Shown in pieces: positions 36,088-44,828 of a DNA stretch of 64,000 nucleotides. The notes under the pieces were generated by a model. It was not told the DNA's origin, made no database searches, and was given only the letters and a program-made list of their open reading frames with translations. The stretch comes from Flectobacillus roseus (lineage in GTDB: Bacteria > Bacteroidota > Bacteroidia > Cytophagales > Spirosomataceae). The stretch lies in the NCBI RefSeq assembly GCF_030056665.1, contig NZ_JASHIG010000014.1; one strand, 5' to 3'. The position numbers were made by a program, and so were the translations under genes. Within the stretch, counting starts at the first letter, position 1. Every line of letters begins with the position of its first letter.

Positions 36088-37296
36088 TTATACTTTTTCT
36101 ATAATAACAGCATACCCTTGTCCTACGCCCACACACATCGTACAGAGCGCATAGCGTTTGTTTTGCTTATGTAATTCAAGGCTTGCCGTTTGAATCAATC
36201 GAGTGCCAGACATGCCGAGTGGATGCCCCAAGGCAATTGCACCACCATTAGGATTGACTCTAGGGTCGTCGTCTGACAAACCTAATGCTCTGGTACAAGC
36301 CAAAGACTGAGCTGCGAAGGCTTCGTTAAGCTCAATAATATCAATTTGGTCGAGGGTCAAACCTGCTCTTTCTAAGGCTTTCTGGGTTGCTGGAACTGGA
36401 CCAATACCCATAATTCTAGGCTCAACACCAACGACTGCCGAAGATACAACTTTTGCCAAAGGTTTTAAACCATATTTTACAACAGCTTCTTCAGAGGCTA
36501 AATACATAGCGGCTGCGCCATCATTCAAGCCAGAGGCATTACCAGCGGTAACACTACCACCTTCTTTTTTGAAGGCAGGTCGTAATTGTGCCAGTTTTTC
36601 CAAAGAAGTTTGTGGTTTGACAAACTCATCTTTTTCAAATGAAACAAATTCCCCCTTTTTAGGACTAATACTTACCGCAATAATCTCTTCCGCCAATCGA
36701 CCATTTGACTGTGCTTGTGTTGCTTTTTGTTGTGAGCGAAAAGCAAATAAATCTTGGTCTTCACGACTGATACTATATAGCTCGACTAGATTTTCGGCGG
36801 TAACGCCCATGGCATCAGTGCCATACATTTTGTACATCAGTGGATTAACAAACCGCCAACCAAAGCTAGAATCAAACATTTGGGCGTCATTGCCAAAAGG
36901 TTTTGAAGTTTTGGAAATGACCCAAGGACCACGAGTCATGTGTTCCATACCACCCGCAATCATAATTTCAGCATCGCCTGTTTGAATCGCACGACTGGCA
37001 TTAATGACCGCCGACATCCCCGAAGCACAAAGTCTATTGACTGTTTCGCCAGCAATGGTATAGGGTAATCCTGCTAAAAGTAATGCCATACGAGCGACAT
37101 TTCGGTTGTCTTCTCCTGCTTGGTTGTGACAACCCAAAATCACATCGCCAATGCTTTCGACGGGTATTTGTGGATTACGAGCTACTAGCTCTTTGATGAC
37201 TAGCGCTGCCAGATCGTCGGCACGAACACTTGAAAGACTTCCGCCAAAACTTCCGATGGGAGTGCGTACGGCGTCAATAATATAGGCTGTTTTCAT
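36088..37296 (-). CDS. pcaF: Beta-ketoadipyl-CoA thiolase
   Basis: 402 residues of the thiolase family. The nucleophilic cysteine is in NRLCASGMSAVINA (near 90). The other active-site residues are in NPNGGAIALGHPLGMSG (His) and ALCTMCVGVGQGYAVIIEKV (second Cys near the C-terminus). PcaF splits 3-oxoadipyl-CoA into succinyl-CoA and acetyl-CoA, the final step of the beta-ketoadipate pathway. The start codon overlaps the pcaIJ stop by 4 bases (ATGA), so the two are translationally coupled. Family members include acetoacetyl-CoA thiolases; the pca neighbours decide the assignment. Confidence 0.92.
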   Translation of the reverse strand: MKTAYIIDAVRTPIGSFGGSLSSVRADDLAALVIKELVARNPQIPVESIGDVILGCHNQAGEDNRNVARMALLLAGLPYTIAGETVNRLCASGMSAVINASRAIQTGDAEIMIAGGMEHMTRGPWVISKTSKPFGNDAQMFDSSFGWRFVNPLMYKMYGTDAMGVTAENLVELYSISREDQDLFAFRSQQKATQAQSNGRLAEEIIAVSISPKKGEFVSFEKDEFVKPQTSLEKLAQLRPAFKKEGGSVTAGNASGLNDGAAAMYLASEEAVVKYGLKPLAKVVSSAVVGVEPRIMGIGPVPATQKALERAGLTLDQIDIIELNEAFAAQSLACTRALGLSDDDPRVNPNGGAIALGHPLGMSGTRLIQTASLELHKQNKRYALCTMCVGVGQGYAVIIEKV

Positions 37297-38639
37297 GAGA
37301 GTTTTTCGATAAATTGTGCGGCAGTTTTAGCTCTTACTTCTTCGATAGTAACATTCGGCATAAGCTCAATAAGCGTAAGTTTTCCTTCTGGATAAGCAAA
37401 AACCGCTAAATCGGTGATTACCAAATCGACCACGCCTTCGGCTGTGAGCGGAAGTGTGCAGTTAGGAACGACTTTTGAAGTTCCGTCTGGGTCGGCATGA
37501 GTGAGAGTAACAATTAATTTTTTGGCACCAGAAGCCAAATCCATTGCACCACCAACACCCAAAAGAGGTTTGCCAGGCACTGCCCAGTTGGCTAGATTAC
37601 CTTTTTCATCTACTTCCAACCCTCCCATAATAGCCACATCTACGTGTCCACCACGAATCATCGCAAAGGAATCTGCACTATCAAAATAGCTACTTCCTTT
37701 GAGTGCCGTAACAGGAATTTTTCCAGCGTTGACAGGGTAATCCATTGCACCACCTCCATCTTCAGGGGCTGGACCGACGCCTAGCATGCCATTTTCGGTA
37801 TGAAGAATAATACCATCTTTAGGTTTGATTAAATCTGCAACAAGGGTCGGAATACCAATACCGAGGTTGACAACATCGCCATTTTTCAGTTCTGCAAAAG
37901 CTCGCTTAGCCATTTGCATACGTGATTCGCTCACTTTCTTGCCTCTATTGACAGAGGCCGATGAACCTAAATCTTCTAATGAAACCTTGGCTTCGACCAA
38001 ATAATCAACAAAACATCCTGGTGTATGAATAAAATTGGGGTCTATTTCACCTACAGGAACGATTTCTTCAACTTCGGCAATCACCAAATCTGCTGCTGTC
38101 GCCATCGCACGATTGAAGTTTTGCTCTGTCATTCTGTAGGTTAAATTTCCTGCCGTATCGGCTTTCCATGCTCTGATAAAAGCTACATTTCCACGAATTC
38201 CTTCGATAAAAACTTGCTCTTGACCATTAATAATCTTGGTATCTCTTCCTTTTGCAATCAATGTTCCTGTCGAAGTTGGGGTATAAAAACCGCCTATTCC
38301 AGCACCACCAGCACGAATGGCTTCAGCTAAAGTGCCTTGTGGCAAAAGTTCATATTCTACCTCACCAGATTGTGCGGCTTTTACGGCATCGGGGTTACTG
38401 GTAAAAAATGAACCAATCATTTTACTGATTTGACCATTTAGCAATAGTTTGCCCCCTCCAAGATTAGGTTCTCCTACGTTATTGCCTATAAAAGTGAGAT
38501 TTTTAGTTTGAGTTTTAGCGAGTGCATGAAGCAAATGAACAGGATTGCCTGTCATACCAAAGCCCCCACCCAACAAAACATCGCCATCTTTGACCAATGC
38601 TGCGGCTTCTTCTACCGTAATTTGTGGTACTTGTTTCAT
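37293..38639 (-). CDS. pcaIJ: Fused 3-oxoadipate CoA-transferase, subunits A and B
   Basis: 448 residues combining both CoA-transferase subunits, which are separate genes (about 220-230 residues each) in most bacteria. Residues 1 to about 230 are the A part (DGDVLLGGGFGMTGNPVHLLHAL, GTLAEAIRAGGAGIGGFYTPT). The B part runs from about 235 to the end (RMQMAKRAFAELKNGDVVNLGIGIPTLVADLI). The catalytic glutamate is in ILHTENGMLGVGP near 285. It transfers CoA from succinyl-CoA to 3-oxoadipate. It is first in the pcaIJ-pcaF-pcaB block and overlaps pcaF. An acetoacetate-specific transferase is the alternative, made unlikely by context. Confidence 0.9.
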   Translation of the reverse strand: MKQVPQITVEEAAALVKDGDVLLGGGFGMTGNPVHLLHALAKTQTKNLTFIGNNVGEPNLGGGKLLLNGQISKMIGSFFTSNPDAVKAAQSGEVEYELLPQGTLAEAIRAGGAGIGGFYTPTSTGTLIAKGRDTKIINGQEQVFIEGIRGNVAFIRAWKADTAGNLTYRMTEQNFNRAMATAADLVIAEVEEIVPVGEIDPNFIHTPGCFVDYLVEAKVSLEDLGSSASVNRGKKVSESRMQMAKRAFAELKNGDVVNLGIGIPTLVADLIKPKDGIILHTENGMLGVGPAPEDGGGAMDYPVNAGKIPVTALKGSSYFDSADSFAMIRGGHVDVAIMGGLEVDEKGNLANWAVPGKPLLGVGGAMDLASGAKKLIVTLTHADPDGTSKVVPNCTLPLTAEGVVDLVITDLAVFAYPEGKLTLIELMPNVTIEEVRAKTAAQFIEKLS

Positions 38640-38679
38640 GATTTTTAAGTGATTTAGAAAGTAATCATGAAGTATTTCG

Positions 38680-38830
38680 ACTTAAGTATTAGTGCTGAAT
38701 TATGAGTTATGTGTTTTAGGCACAAGGCACAGAGTGTTAAAATGTTTTTTATTATCCATCGCCATGCTTTTTTCCAAAACCCACCGCTGAAAGCCGTTAC
38801 CAGAAAGCCCAAAGCATAATCTTAAATTTT
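38680..38830. repeat. Dispersed intergenic repeat copy within the pca run
   Basis: A GTGCTGAATTATGAGTTATG phrase leads into TTTTAGGCACAAGGCACAGAG, TGTTAAAATGTTTTTTA and CCACCGCTGAAAGCCGTTACC. It interrupts the pca genes between pcaG and pcaIJ (283-base gap), so the block may be two transcription units. Confidence 0.75.
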
Positions 38831-38922
38831 ATTTTGCTCACTAACTTAAAACAAACCTCTATATCAAAATTTTTGTCTGTTCGGGTCGATTTACAACAAA
38901 TACTTACTTCATGAGAATTTTT

Positions 38923-39486
38923 TTATACGTCAAAAAATACTGTTTCCTGTTCGCCTTGCATCACAATATCCCATTGATAGACAATACCTTCTGGAGTTTC
39001 TTGTCGTTGGGCAATCAGCGTATTTCTTCTTTCTTCAGGAACTGTATTTAAAATAATATCCTTTTGATTTTCAGTTGTTTCGTCTGAAAAATAAAGCCTT
39101 GTATAAGCATGCGTCAACAGACCACGCATAAAAACCACTACGGTAATATGAGGCGCTTGCCCGTCAACCGAAGCGGGTTTGATGGTTTGAAAAATAAACT
39201 GCGCTTCTGGATCAGTACCTGTTCCAAATCGTCCGAAACCTTTAAAATCTGAATCTGTTGGATTATATTGACCTTTGGCATCTGCCTGCCAAATTTCAAT
39301 CATGGCATCAGGTATTGCTTGACCTTGTCCGTCAAGAACTTTTCCTTTGATAGTAATGGGTTCCCCCTTTGTGTTTGGGGTACGCAAATTGCCAGTGGCA
39401 ACACTGGTGTGATTGTATAAATATTGTTGTGGACTGAGTCCATACGCAAAATATGGACCTACCGTCTGAGAAGGAGTCTGTATCAT
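38923..39486 (-). CDS. pcaG: Protocatechuate 3,4-dioxygenase, alpha subunit
   Basis: 187 residues, slightly shorter than the about 200 of proteobacterial PcaG. Intradiol dioxygenase beta-sandwich features are TPSQTVGPYFAYGL at the N-terminus, GKVLDGQGQAIPDAMIEIWQADAKGQY (about 48-74), FGRFGTGTDPEAQFIFQTIKP and PHITVVVFMRGLLTHAYTRLYF. The alpha subunit lacks a full set of iron ligands and forms the active site together with PcaH, whose gene ends 4 bases inside this one. The pair carries out intradiol (ortho) cleavage of protocatechuate to 3-carboxy-cis,cis-muconate. Confidence 0.93.
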   Translation of the reverse strand: MIQTPSQTVGPYFAYGLSPQQYLYNHTSVATGNLRTPNTKGEPITIKGKVLDGQGQAIPDAMIEIWQADAKGQYNPTDSDFKGFGRFGTGTDPEAQFIFQTIKPASVDGQAPHITVVVFMRGLLTHAYTRLYFSDETTENQKDIILNTVPEERRNTLIAQRQETPEGIVYQWDIVMQGEQETVFFDV

Positions 39487-40181
39487 TGATTTTCGAATGG
39501 AGTAGCGTTTTGTCCTCTTAATACGATGTCAAAATTATATCCCAAGGCAAAATCTGGCTGGGTAAGAGATAAGTCAAATTGTGATACCAAAAGATGTCTA
39601 GCTTTTTCTGGAACTCCCTGATAAATAGGGTCATATTGCAACAACGGGTCGCCGGGGAAATACATTTGAGTGACCAAACGATTCGTAATATTTGACCCAA
39701 ACAAAGAAAAATGAATATGGTTGGGGCGCCACGCATTTGGGTGATTGCCCCAAGGATATGCCCCAGGTTTGATGGTCATAAAAGTGTAACGACCGTTCTC
39801 GTCGGTCACGCAGCGCCCGCCACCAAAAAAATTAGGGTCGAGGGGAGCATTGTGTTGGTCAACTTTATGAACATAACGGCCCGCTGCATTGGCTTGCCAA
39901 ATTTCTACTAAAGTATTTTTGATAGGTCGCCCATCAATGTCTAAGATTCTTCCAGACACTACGATACGTTCGCCGAGCGGCTCACCGTTTCGAATGCCAT
40001 TTTTGGTAAGATCATTATCATATTTTCCAACACTATCTTGTCCATAAACTGGCCCTGTCGACTCCGAAAGCGTATGTTTCATTGGAATCAAGGGCTTTGA
40101 AGGAGCTCTAAAAATAGTTGATTTATAATCGGGATATAAATAGGGAGGATGTACTTCCCAATCTCGTGGTTGCTGATTCAT
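39483..40181 (-). CDS. pcaH: Protocatechuate 3,4-dioxygenase, beta subunit
   Basis: 232 residues, the usual PcaH length. The N-terminal DUF-like cap (HPPYLYPDYKSTIFRAPSKPLIP) precedes the dioxygenase domain with GRILDIDGRPIKNTLVEIWQANAAGRYVHKVDQHN. The four Fe(III) ligands are visible: Tyr in AGRYVH, Tyr in GAYPWGNH, and the two His of RPNHIHFSLFG. It binds the catalytic ferric iron and cleaves protocatechuate between its hydroxyl-bearing carbons. It is translationally coupled to pcaG by a 4-base overlap. The pcaL gene ends 24 bases upstream, in an operon led by pobA. Confidence 0.95.
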   Translation of the reverse strand: MNQQPRDWEVHPPYLYPDYKSTIFRAPSKPLIPMKHTLSESTGPVYGQDSVGKYDNDLTKNGIRNGEPLGERIVVSGRILDIDGRPIKNTLVEIWQANAAGRYVHKVDQHNAPLDPNFFGGGRCVTDENGRYTFMTIKPGAYPWGNHPNAWRPNHIHFSLFGSNITNRLVTQMYFPGDPLLQYDPIYQGVPEKARHLLVSQFDLSLTQPDFALGYNFDIVLRGQNATPFENQ

Positions 40182-40205
40182 GAGCTAAATGATTAAGGGT
40201 ATGGT

Positions 40206-41378
40206 TCAAAAGTCTTTTTTTCCTAATTCATGATAAATTTTTTTGGCAATTTTAAAGGCGCTATTAGAACAAGGTACACCTGCGTAGATTCCCAAATGCA
40301 GTAATACTTCTCTAATATCCGAAACGCTTGCTCCTGTGTTTTGGGTTGCTCTGATATGCATGGCCAGTTCTTCTTCGTGCCCTAATGAGGCTAAGATGGC
40401 AATCGTAATCATACTTCGTTCTCGTTTGCTGAGTTCGGGTCTGGACCAAACCAGTCCCCAAGCGCTTTGGGTGATATATGACTGAAAATCAGTGTCAAAA
40501 TGGCTTTTGTTAGCTTCTGCTCTGTCTACATGAGCATTGCCCAAAACGGCTCGACGGGTTTTCATCCCAAGCTTATAAAGTGATTGGGTACTTGGTGCAA
40601 AAGCAAATGTATAGATGAGTGACAGTAATTTTTCTGAAGCATCGACACAAGGAATGTGTCCCGAACCCTCAATTTCTTCTAGTGAGGCGTGTGGCATTAA
40701 GTCGACTAATGATTTCACTAATTCTGGGGTAGTCGAAAGGTCTTCGGAGCCAACTACGCACAAGGTTTCTGCTTGGATTTTTTGAACATTTTCTGTTAAA
40801 TCTGCATCTCGAATGGCCTCACAACATTGGATATAGCCTTTTGGGCAACATCTCTCAAGCATTGTTCGATACCCAATAAGCTCGGATACTTGTGTATTGC
40901 GAAAGCTTTCTGGAAACCATTTTTCCATGACTGCATCCGAAATACCTGCGAGTCCAACGGTATTTACCTGTTCGATTCGCTGATTCCAGCTGGTGGAAGT
41001 TCCTATTTTATGAGCTGTATCACAAAGAATCAACTTTTGCACTCGTTCAGGGTGTCGTTCTGCAAAAAGCATTGCTACTCGACCGCCTACAGATAAACCA
41101 ACTGGAATACATTGTTGTATTTTTAGCGCATCAAGCAAACCAACTAGGTCTTCGTAATAACTTTGCATACCATGCGTAATAGCTGCCGTTTGCGATAGTC
41201 CATGCCCACGTTTGTCATAACACAGTACATTGGCGACATCGACCAAGCCCTCAACGACTTTATCCCAGATTCTGAAGTCGGTACCAAGAGAATTGATAAA
41301 AACAAAAGTGGTTTCTTTCTGATGGTTAATCCATTTGTAATGAATATTTAAACCATTGATATTAATGAAGTTAGCCAT
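40206..41378 (-). CDS. pcaL: Fused beta-ketoadipate enol-lactone hydrolase / 4-carboxymuconolactone decarboxylase
   Basis: 390 residues with two enzymes in one chain. Residues 1 to about 255 are an alpha/beta hydrolase (PcaD): FVFINSLGTDFRIWD holds the oxyanion region, CIPVGLSVGGRVAMLFAERHPERV the nucleophile serine, and EGSGHIPCVDASE the histidine. Residues about 265-390 are the decarboxylase (PcaC): RRAVLGNAHVDRAEANKSHFD, RPELSKRERSMITIAILASLGHEEELAMHIRATQNTGAS. This PcaD-PcaC fusion is known as PcaL in actinobacteria and some others. It converts 4-carboxymuconolactone to 3-oxoadipate enol-lactone and then to 3-oxoadipate. It lies 19 bases downstream of pobA and 24 upstream of pcaH. Confidence 0.93.
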   Translation of the reverse strand: MANFININGLNIHYKWINHQKETTFVFINSLGTDFRIWDKVVEGLVDVANVLCYDKRGHGLSQTAAITHGMQSYYEDLVGLLDALKIQQCIPVGLSVGGRVAMLFAERHPERVQKLILCDTAHKIGTSTSWNQRIEQVNTVGLAGISDAVMEKWFPESFRNTQVSELIGYRTMLERCCPKGYIQCCEAIRDADLTENVQKIQAETLCVVGSEDLSTTPELVKSLVDLMPHASLEEIEGSGHIPCVDASEKLLSLIYTFAFAPSTQSLYKLGMKTRRAVLGNAHVDRAEANKSHFDTDFQSYITQSAWGLVWSRPELSKRERSMITIAILASLGHEEELAMHIRATQNTGASVSDIREVLLHLGIYAGVPCSNSAFKIAKKIYHELGKKDF

Positions 41379-41397
41379 TAAGATATAGGAGGTTATT

Positions 41398-42576
41398 TCA
41401 AATTTCTTTCAGACCTACATAGTTTTCGGCAATGGTAGTTGCCTGGGCCTTGGAGATACCGATATAATCAAATTTTGATTTTTGGAGTAAATTTTCAAAC
41501 GAACCGTGAGGCGCTTGCTTATGAAATAGATAAGTCATGAAGTTGGAAAAATCCTGTGCACGCCAAATTCTTCTCAAACAGTCCTGCGAATAGCTTTGAA
41601 GAAGGCTATCATCTTGATTTTCGTACCAATTAGTTAAAGCAGAAGCAAGAAAACGAATATCAGCAACGGCCAAATTCAAGCCTTTCCCGCCTGTAGGTGG
41701 TACGATATGTGCCGCGTCACCCGCCAAAAACAAGCGTCCGTGTTGCATATTATCAATCATGAAGCTTCGCATCGGCGTAATGCTTTTCTCGAAGATAGGA
41801 CCACTTTGTAAGCTCCAGCCTTCTGTACCCAAGCGGATAGATAGCTCTTCCCAGACTTTTTCATCAGGCCAATTATCGACTGTATCATCGTTTTCAACTT
41901 GAATATACAGTCGGCTAACTGTCTCAGAACGAAGACTATGTAAAGAAAATCCTCTTTCGTGGTAAGCATAAATGAGTTCGTCAGACGAAGGTGCAACATT
42001 GGCTAAAATACCTAGCCAACTAAAAGGATACTCGATTCTAAATTCGTTGTAAGTATCTTTGGGCAAATGCTGACGACCAATGCCATGATAGCCATCACAA
42101 CCTGCTACAAAGTCGCAGGTCAATTCATGTTCTTCGCCATTATGTTGGTAAAAAATACTTGGATTGTCGGTTTTGATACCTTCGATATGCTTAGCATGAG
42201 CCTCAAAAAGAATTTCAATTCCTCTATCTAAGTTGGCCTGAATCAAGTCTTTGACTACTTCTTGCTGTCCATAAATGGTGATGCATCTCCCGCCTGTTAA
42301 CTCCTTAAATGGAACACGCTGACGGACTCCATTAAAGCTCAAATAAACTCCATGATGCTCAAGTCCCTCTTTATCAAGACGTTCTGAAGCACCTAGTTCA
42401 CGAATTAAATCAACCGTGTTTTGCTCCAACAAACCTGCTCGAACACGTGATTCTACATATTGACGACTTCTGTTTTCAAGAATTATGCAATCGATTCCTT
42501 TTCTTTGAAGTAATAAGGCAAGCGTAAGTCCAGCAGGGCCTGCTCCAATGATACCGACTTTGGTTGAGTGCTTCAT
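41398..42576 (-). CDS. pobA: 4-hydroxybenzoate 3-monooxygenase
   Basis: 392 residues, matching the about 394 of well-studied PobA. It is a class A flavoprotein monooxygenase: GIIGAGPAGLTLALLLQRKG (about 8-27, ADP binding), CDFVAGCDGYHG (the DG motif, about 154-165) and GRLFLAGDAAHIVPPTGGKG (about 280-299, ribityl binding). SRVRAGLLEQNTVDLI and the Tyr-containing SRLYIQVENDDTV segment fit the PobA group. It hydroxylates 4-hydroxybenzoate to protocatechuate using NAD(P)H and O2. It is the first gene of the pobA-pcaL-pcaH-pcaG block and is divergent from an AraC regulator, the pobR arrangement. Confidence 0.94.
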   Translation of the reverse strand: MKHSTKVGIIGAGPAGLTLALLLQRKGIDCIILENRSRQYVESRVRAGLLEQNTVDLIRELGASERLDKEGLEHHGVYLSFNGVRQRVPFKELTGGRCITIYGQQEVVKDLIQANLDRGIEILFEAHAKHIEGIKTDNPSIFYQHNGEEHELTCDFVAGCDGYHGIGRQHLPKDTYNEFRIEYPFSWLGILANVAPSSDELIYAYHERGFSLHSLRSETVSRLYIQVENDDTVDNWPDEKVWEELSIRLGTEGWSLQSGPIFEKSITPMRSFMIDNMQHGRLFLAGDAAHIVPPTGGKGLNLAVADIRFLASALTNWYENQDDSLLQSYSQDCLRRIWRAQDFSNFMTYLFHKQAPHGSFENLLQKSKFDYIGISKAQATTIAENYVGLKEI

Positions 42577-42642
42577 CGTGAGTTTATGATAGATTTTCTG
42601 TTAAATATGATTTAAAGACTGGCCAGAATCTCATTGATGAAA

Positions 42643-42705
42643 CAAAGATAGAGGGCACTTGTAGGTTTATTTTTGGACGAAATACGGTATTATTTGGACA
42701 AAATA
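42643..42705 (-). promoter_or_regulatory. pobA promoter with AraC-type direct-repeat operator
   Basis: On the minus strand TATCTTTG (42643-42650) fits the Bacteroidota -7 motif TAnnTTTG. Starting 24 bases upstream are two 13-base direct repeats, seen on the plus strand as TTTGGACGAAATA (42672-42684) and TTTGGACAAAATA (42693-42705), 21 bases apart and differing at one base. This is two helical turns, as expected for an AraC-family activator next to the promoter. Confidence 0.6.
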
Positions 42706-42781
42706 AACATTGTTATTACCTTGTGAGCTAAAAATATAAATAGTTTACCTTGAAAAGGTTATATCTCTACCGAACTGTCGA

Positions 42782-43672
42782 ATGAAAAATAAGATTATCA
42801 ATTATTCGGGGCTTTATGGCGATGCACAACGACGTTGGTTGCCCGACTTTGTGCATTGCGAACCTTTGGAAGCTCGCAGTCAACTACATAACTGGCAAAT
42901 CGAATCGCATATCCATACCGATTTGTGGCAAATATTTTGTCTGGAGGACGGTGAGGCCAAAATTATGAGTGCACATCATACTTGGCAAACACAAGGTATG
43001 ACTCTAGTGGTAATTCCGCCTAATACCCTACACGGATTCGAATTTGTAGCAGGTTTATCGGGAATCGTACTTACGGTATCGTCGTCTTACTGGGATAGAT
43101 TGTTGCAAACGGCACCCACGATTAGCCTAACTTTTCAGGAAATGACTTGTCTTTCTCTTGAGAAAAAACAGAATAACTTTCAGAAAATCAAAAGATTAAT
43201 AGAGGAAATTAGAGAAGAAGAAAACAATAATTATCCAGAAAAAAACTTTTCGATACAAACTACATTAGGAATGGTTTGTATCGAAATTTTCCGTTTAGCT
43301 AATGCTCAAAACGACCAGAAACTAGTTAGTAATCAGCGTAGTTTGTCGATTTATCGAAACTTTGTCAAAAGTATTAAAGAATCTTACAGTCCTCAAAAAA
43401 GTATTACGCAATATGCCGATGAACAGAAAATTACGATAGTACATCTCAATCGAGTTTGTCGTAGCGTAACCGACAAATCTGCGATTCAATGCGTGCATGA
43501 TTTTTTTGTAGAAGAAGCCAAAAAATACCTTTTGTATACCAATTTGAGTATTGCAGAAGTAGCATATCAGGTCAATTTTGATGATCCAGCGTATTTTTCA
43601 AGGCTCTTTAAAAAAGTAGTAGGACTATCTCCAAAAGACTTTAAAGAGAAAAGTAGAAATCTCTATTTCTGA
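42782..43672 (+). CDS. AraC family regulator of 4-hydroxybenzoate catabolism (PobR-like)
   Basis: 296 residues. The N-terminal cupin-like effector domain (about 10-105) reads YSGLYGDAQRRWLPDFVHCEPLEARSQ in pieces, with HNWQIESHIHTDLWQIFCLEDG and VIPPNTLHGFEF. The AraC DNA-binding domain is about 200-292: SITQYADEQKITIVHLNRVCRS and SIAEVAYQVNFDDPAYFSRLFKKVVGLSPKDF. It is divergent from pobA across 205 bases that hold a clear 21-base-spaced direct repeat. Position and fold match the AraC-type PobR regulators that activate pobA in response to 4-hydroxybenzoate. It is a paralogue of the 32331 regulator. Confidence 0.85.
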   Translation: MKNKIINYSGLYGDAQRRWLPDFVHCEPLEARSQLHNWQIESHIHTDLWQIFCLEDGEAKIMSAHHTWQTQGMTLVVIPPNTLHGFEFVAGLSGIVLTVSSSYWDRLLQTAPTISLTFQEMTCLSLEKKQNNFQKIKRLIEEIREEENNNYPEKNFSIQTTLGMVCIEIFRLANAQNDQKLVSNQRSLSIYRNFVKSIKESYSPQKSITQYADEQKITIVHLNRVCRSVTDKSAIQCVHDFFVEEAKKYLLYTNLSIAEVAYQVNFDDPAYFSRLFKKVVGLSPKDFKEKSRNLYF

Positions 43673-43755
43673 TTCTCATGAATATGGTTTTACTTTGGGA
43701 AAGTAATTTATAATGATTGATTTTACCTAAAAATTTTACTTATAAACATTGTAAA

Positions 43756-44664
43756 ATGGCACAAAAACAGGCTATTGCTAAGATTCCAGTGTTAAATCCC
43801 TCCCAATTTGATGAATATTTGTTTGGGACTTGGAAGCCTGTGGTATCCAAAGTATATGACCAATTTCATATCGAGCGAGTTGAACATTATAAGACTCACC
43901 TGCAATTGCCTCTACAGCCACATCGTCGATTGGTATATTTTATGATTTTTTTGACGAAAGGAAAAGTGCTACGAAGTAAAGGGCTGACGCAATACGAAAT
44001 AGGACCGAATACATTGTTTGCCTTACCTTCCGACCAGATAACCTCTATTGAATTTGTCAGTGAGGATGCCGAAGGGTATTATCTTCATTTTCTACCCGAA
44101 ATATTTCAACAAAAACGATTTAATCTTCCTGTTTTTAAAGAACTTCCCTTCTTTCAATTTACAGGAAATCCTGTGTTTGAATTAATTGAAAATAAGCAAG
44201 TTATTGAGCTATTTGAGTTGATTTTACAAGAATATAAAAAGAATCAACCCGAGCGATTTGAACTTTTACCTTTGTATTTGACCACCCTTCTGACTGAATT
44301 AAAATTACAAGAAAAAAGTCAGCCAAGATCTCTTCAAAATGCTGCTACTCACCTGACTCAACGCTACAAAGATGCTTTGTCAAGTTTGATTTATGAGAAA
44401 AAATCGGTTCAGGAATTTGCCGAATATTTATCTGTATCCCCCAACCATTTACACAAATCTGTTAAAATAACTACAGGAAAATCAGCACATGAATTACTAG
44501 AGGAAATGAGAATTTTGGAAGCAAAAGTCTTGTTGAGCCAAACAGATTTGAGTATTGGAGAAATTGCCTTTCGTTTGGGGAAAGTCGACCCGAGCGACTT
44601 TAGTCGTTTTTTTAAAGCAAAAACACTTTTAACTCCAAAACAATATAGAAATAATTCTAATTGA
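43756..44664 (+). CDS. AraC family regulator upstream of the hydroxycinnamate operon
   Basis: 302 residues from ATG 43756; an earlier TTG at 43717 adds a tail without domain features. The N-terminal sensor region (about 1-165; LPLQPHRRLVYFMIFLTKGKVLRSK, TLFALPSDQITSIEFV) is followed by the AraC domain (about 205-300): VQEFAEYLSVSPNHLHKSVKITTGKSAHELL and SIGEIAFRLGKVDPSDFSRFFKAKTLLTPKQYR. It lies 83 bases after the PobR-like gene and 165 bases before the MetE-like gene, co-directional with the large operon. It could activate that operon, sensing a hydroxycinnamate or its CoA ester. Target is inference from position. Confidence 0.82.
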   Translation: MAQKQAIAKIPVLNPSQFDEYLFGTWKPVVSKVYDQFHIERVEHYKTHLQLPLQPHRRLVYFMIFLTKGKVLRSKGLTQYEIGPNTLFALPSDQITSIEFVSEDAEGYYLHFLPEIFQQKRFNLPVFKELPFFQFTGNPVFELIENKQVIELFELILQEYKKNQPERFELLPLYLTTLLTELKLQEKSQPRSLQNAATHLTQRYKDALSSLIYEKKSVQEFAEYLSVSPNHLHKSVKITTGKSAHELLEEMRILEAKVLLSQTDLSIGEIAFRLGKVDPSDFSRFFKAKTLLTPKQYRNNSN

Positions 44665-44724
44665 TTGTTTTTGCATAATATTACTTTGAAATAGCCTATT
44701 TATTCTCTTCCAAACGCTACAATT

Positions 44725-44745
44725 TTGTACCACCCTTGAGTACAA
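44725..44745 (+). promoter_or_regulatory. Inverted hexamers upstream of the hydroxycinnamate operon
   Basis: TTGTAC and GTACAA are perfect complements separated by 9 bases, about 85 bases before the MetE-like start codon. A dimeric regulator could bind here. I see no TCC-N18-TCC pair of the kind at the two other aromatic promoters, nor an unambiguous TAnnTTTG. Confidence 0.3.
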
Positions 44746-44828
44746 CACTTTAAATAATCAAACGGCGATAACGTCATTTGAAAAAATACTAAAATACCCC
44801 TTCAATCCAATTTTAATACTCATTAACT

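Noticed and set aside
36569..36985. 138-residue ORF antisense to pcaF
   Set aside because: Shadow of a highly conserved thiolase gene, low-complexity composition.
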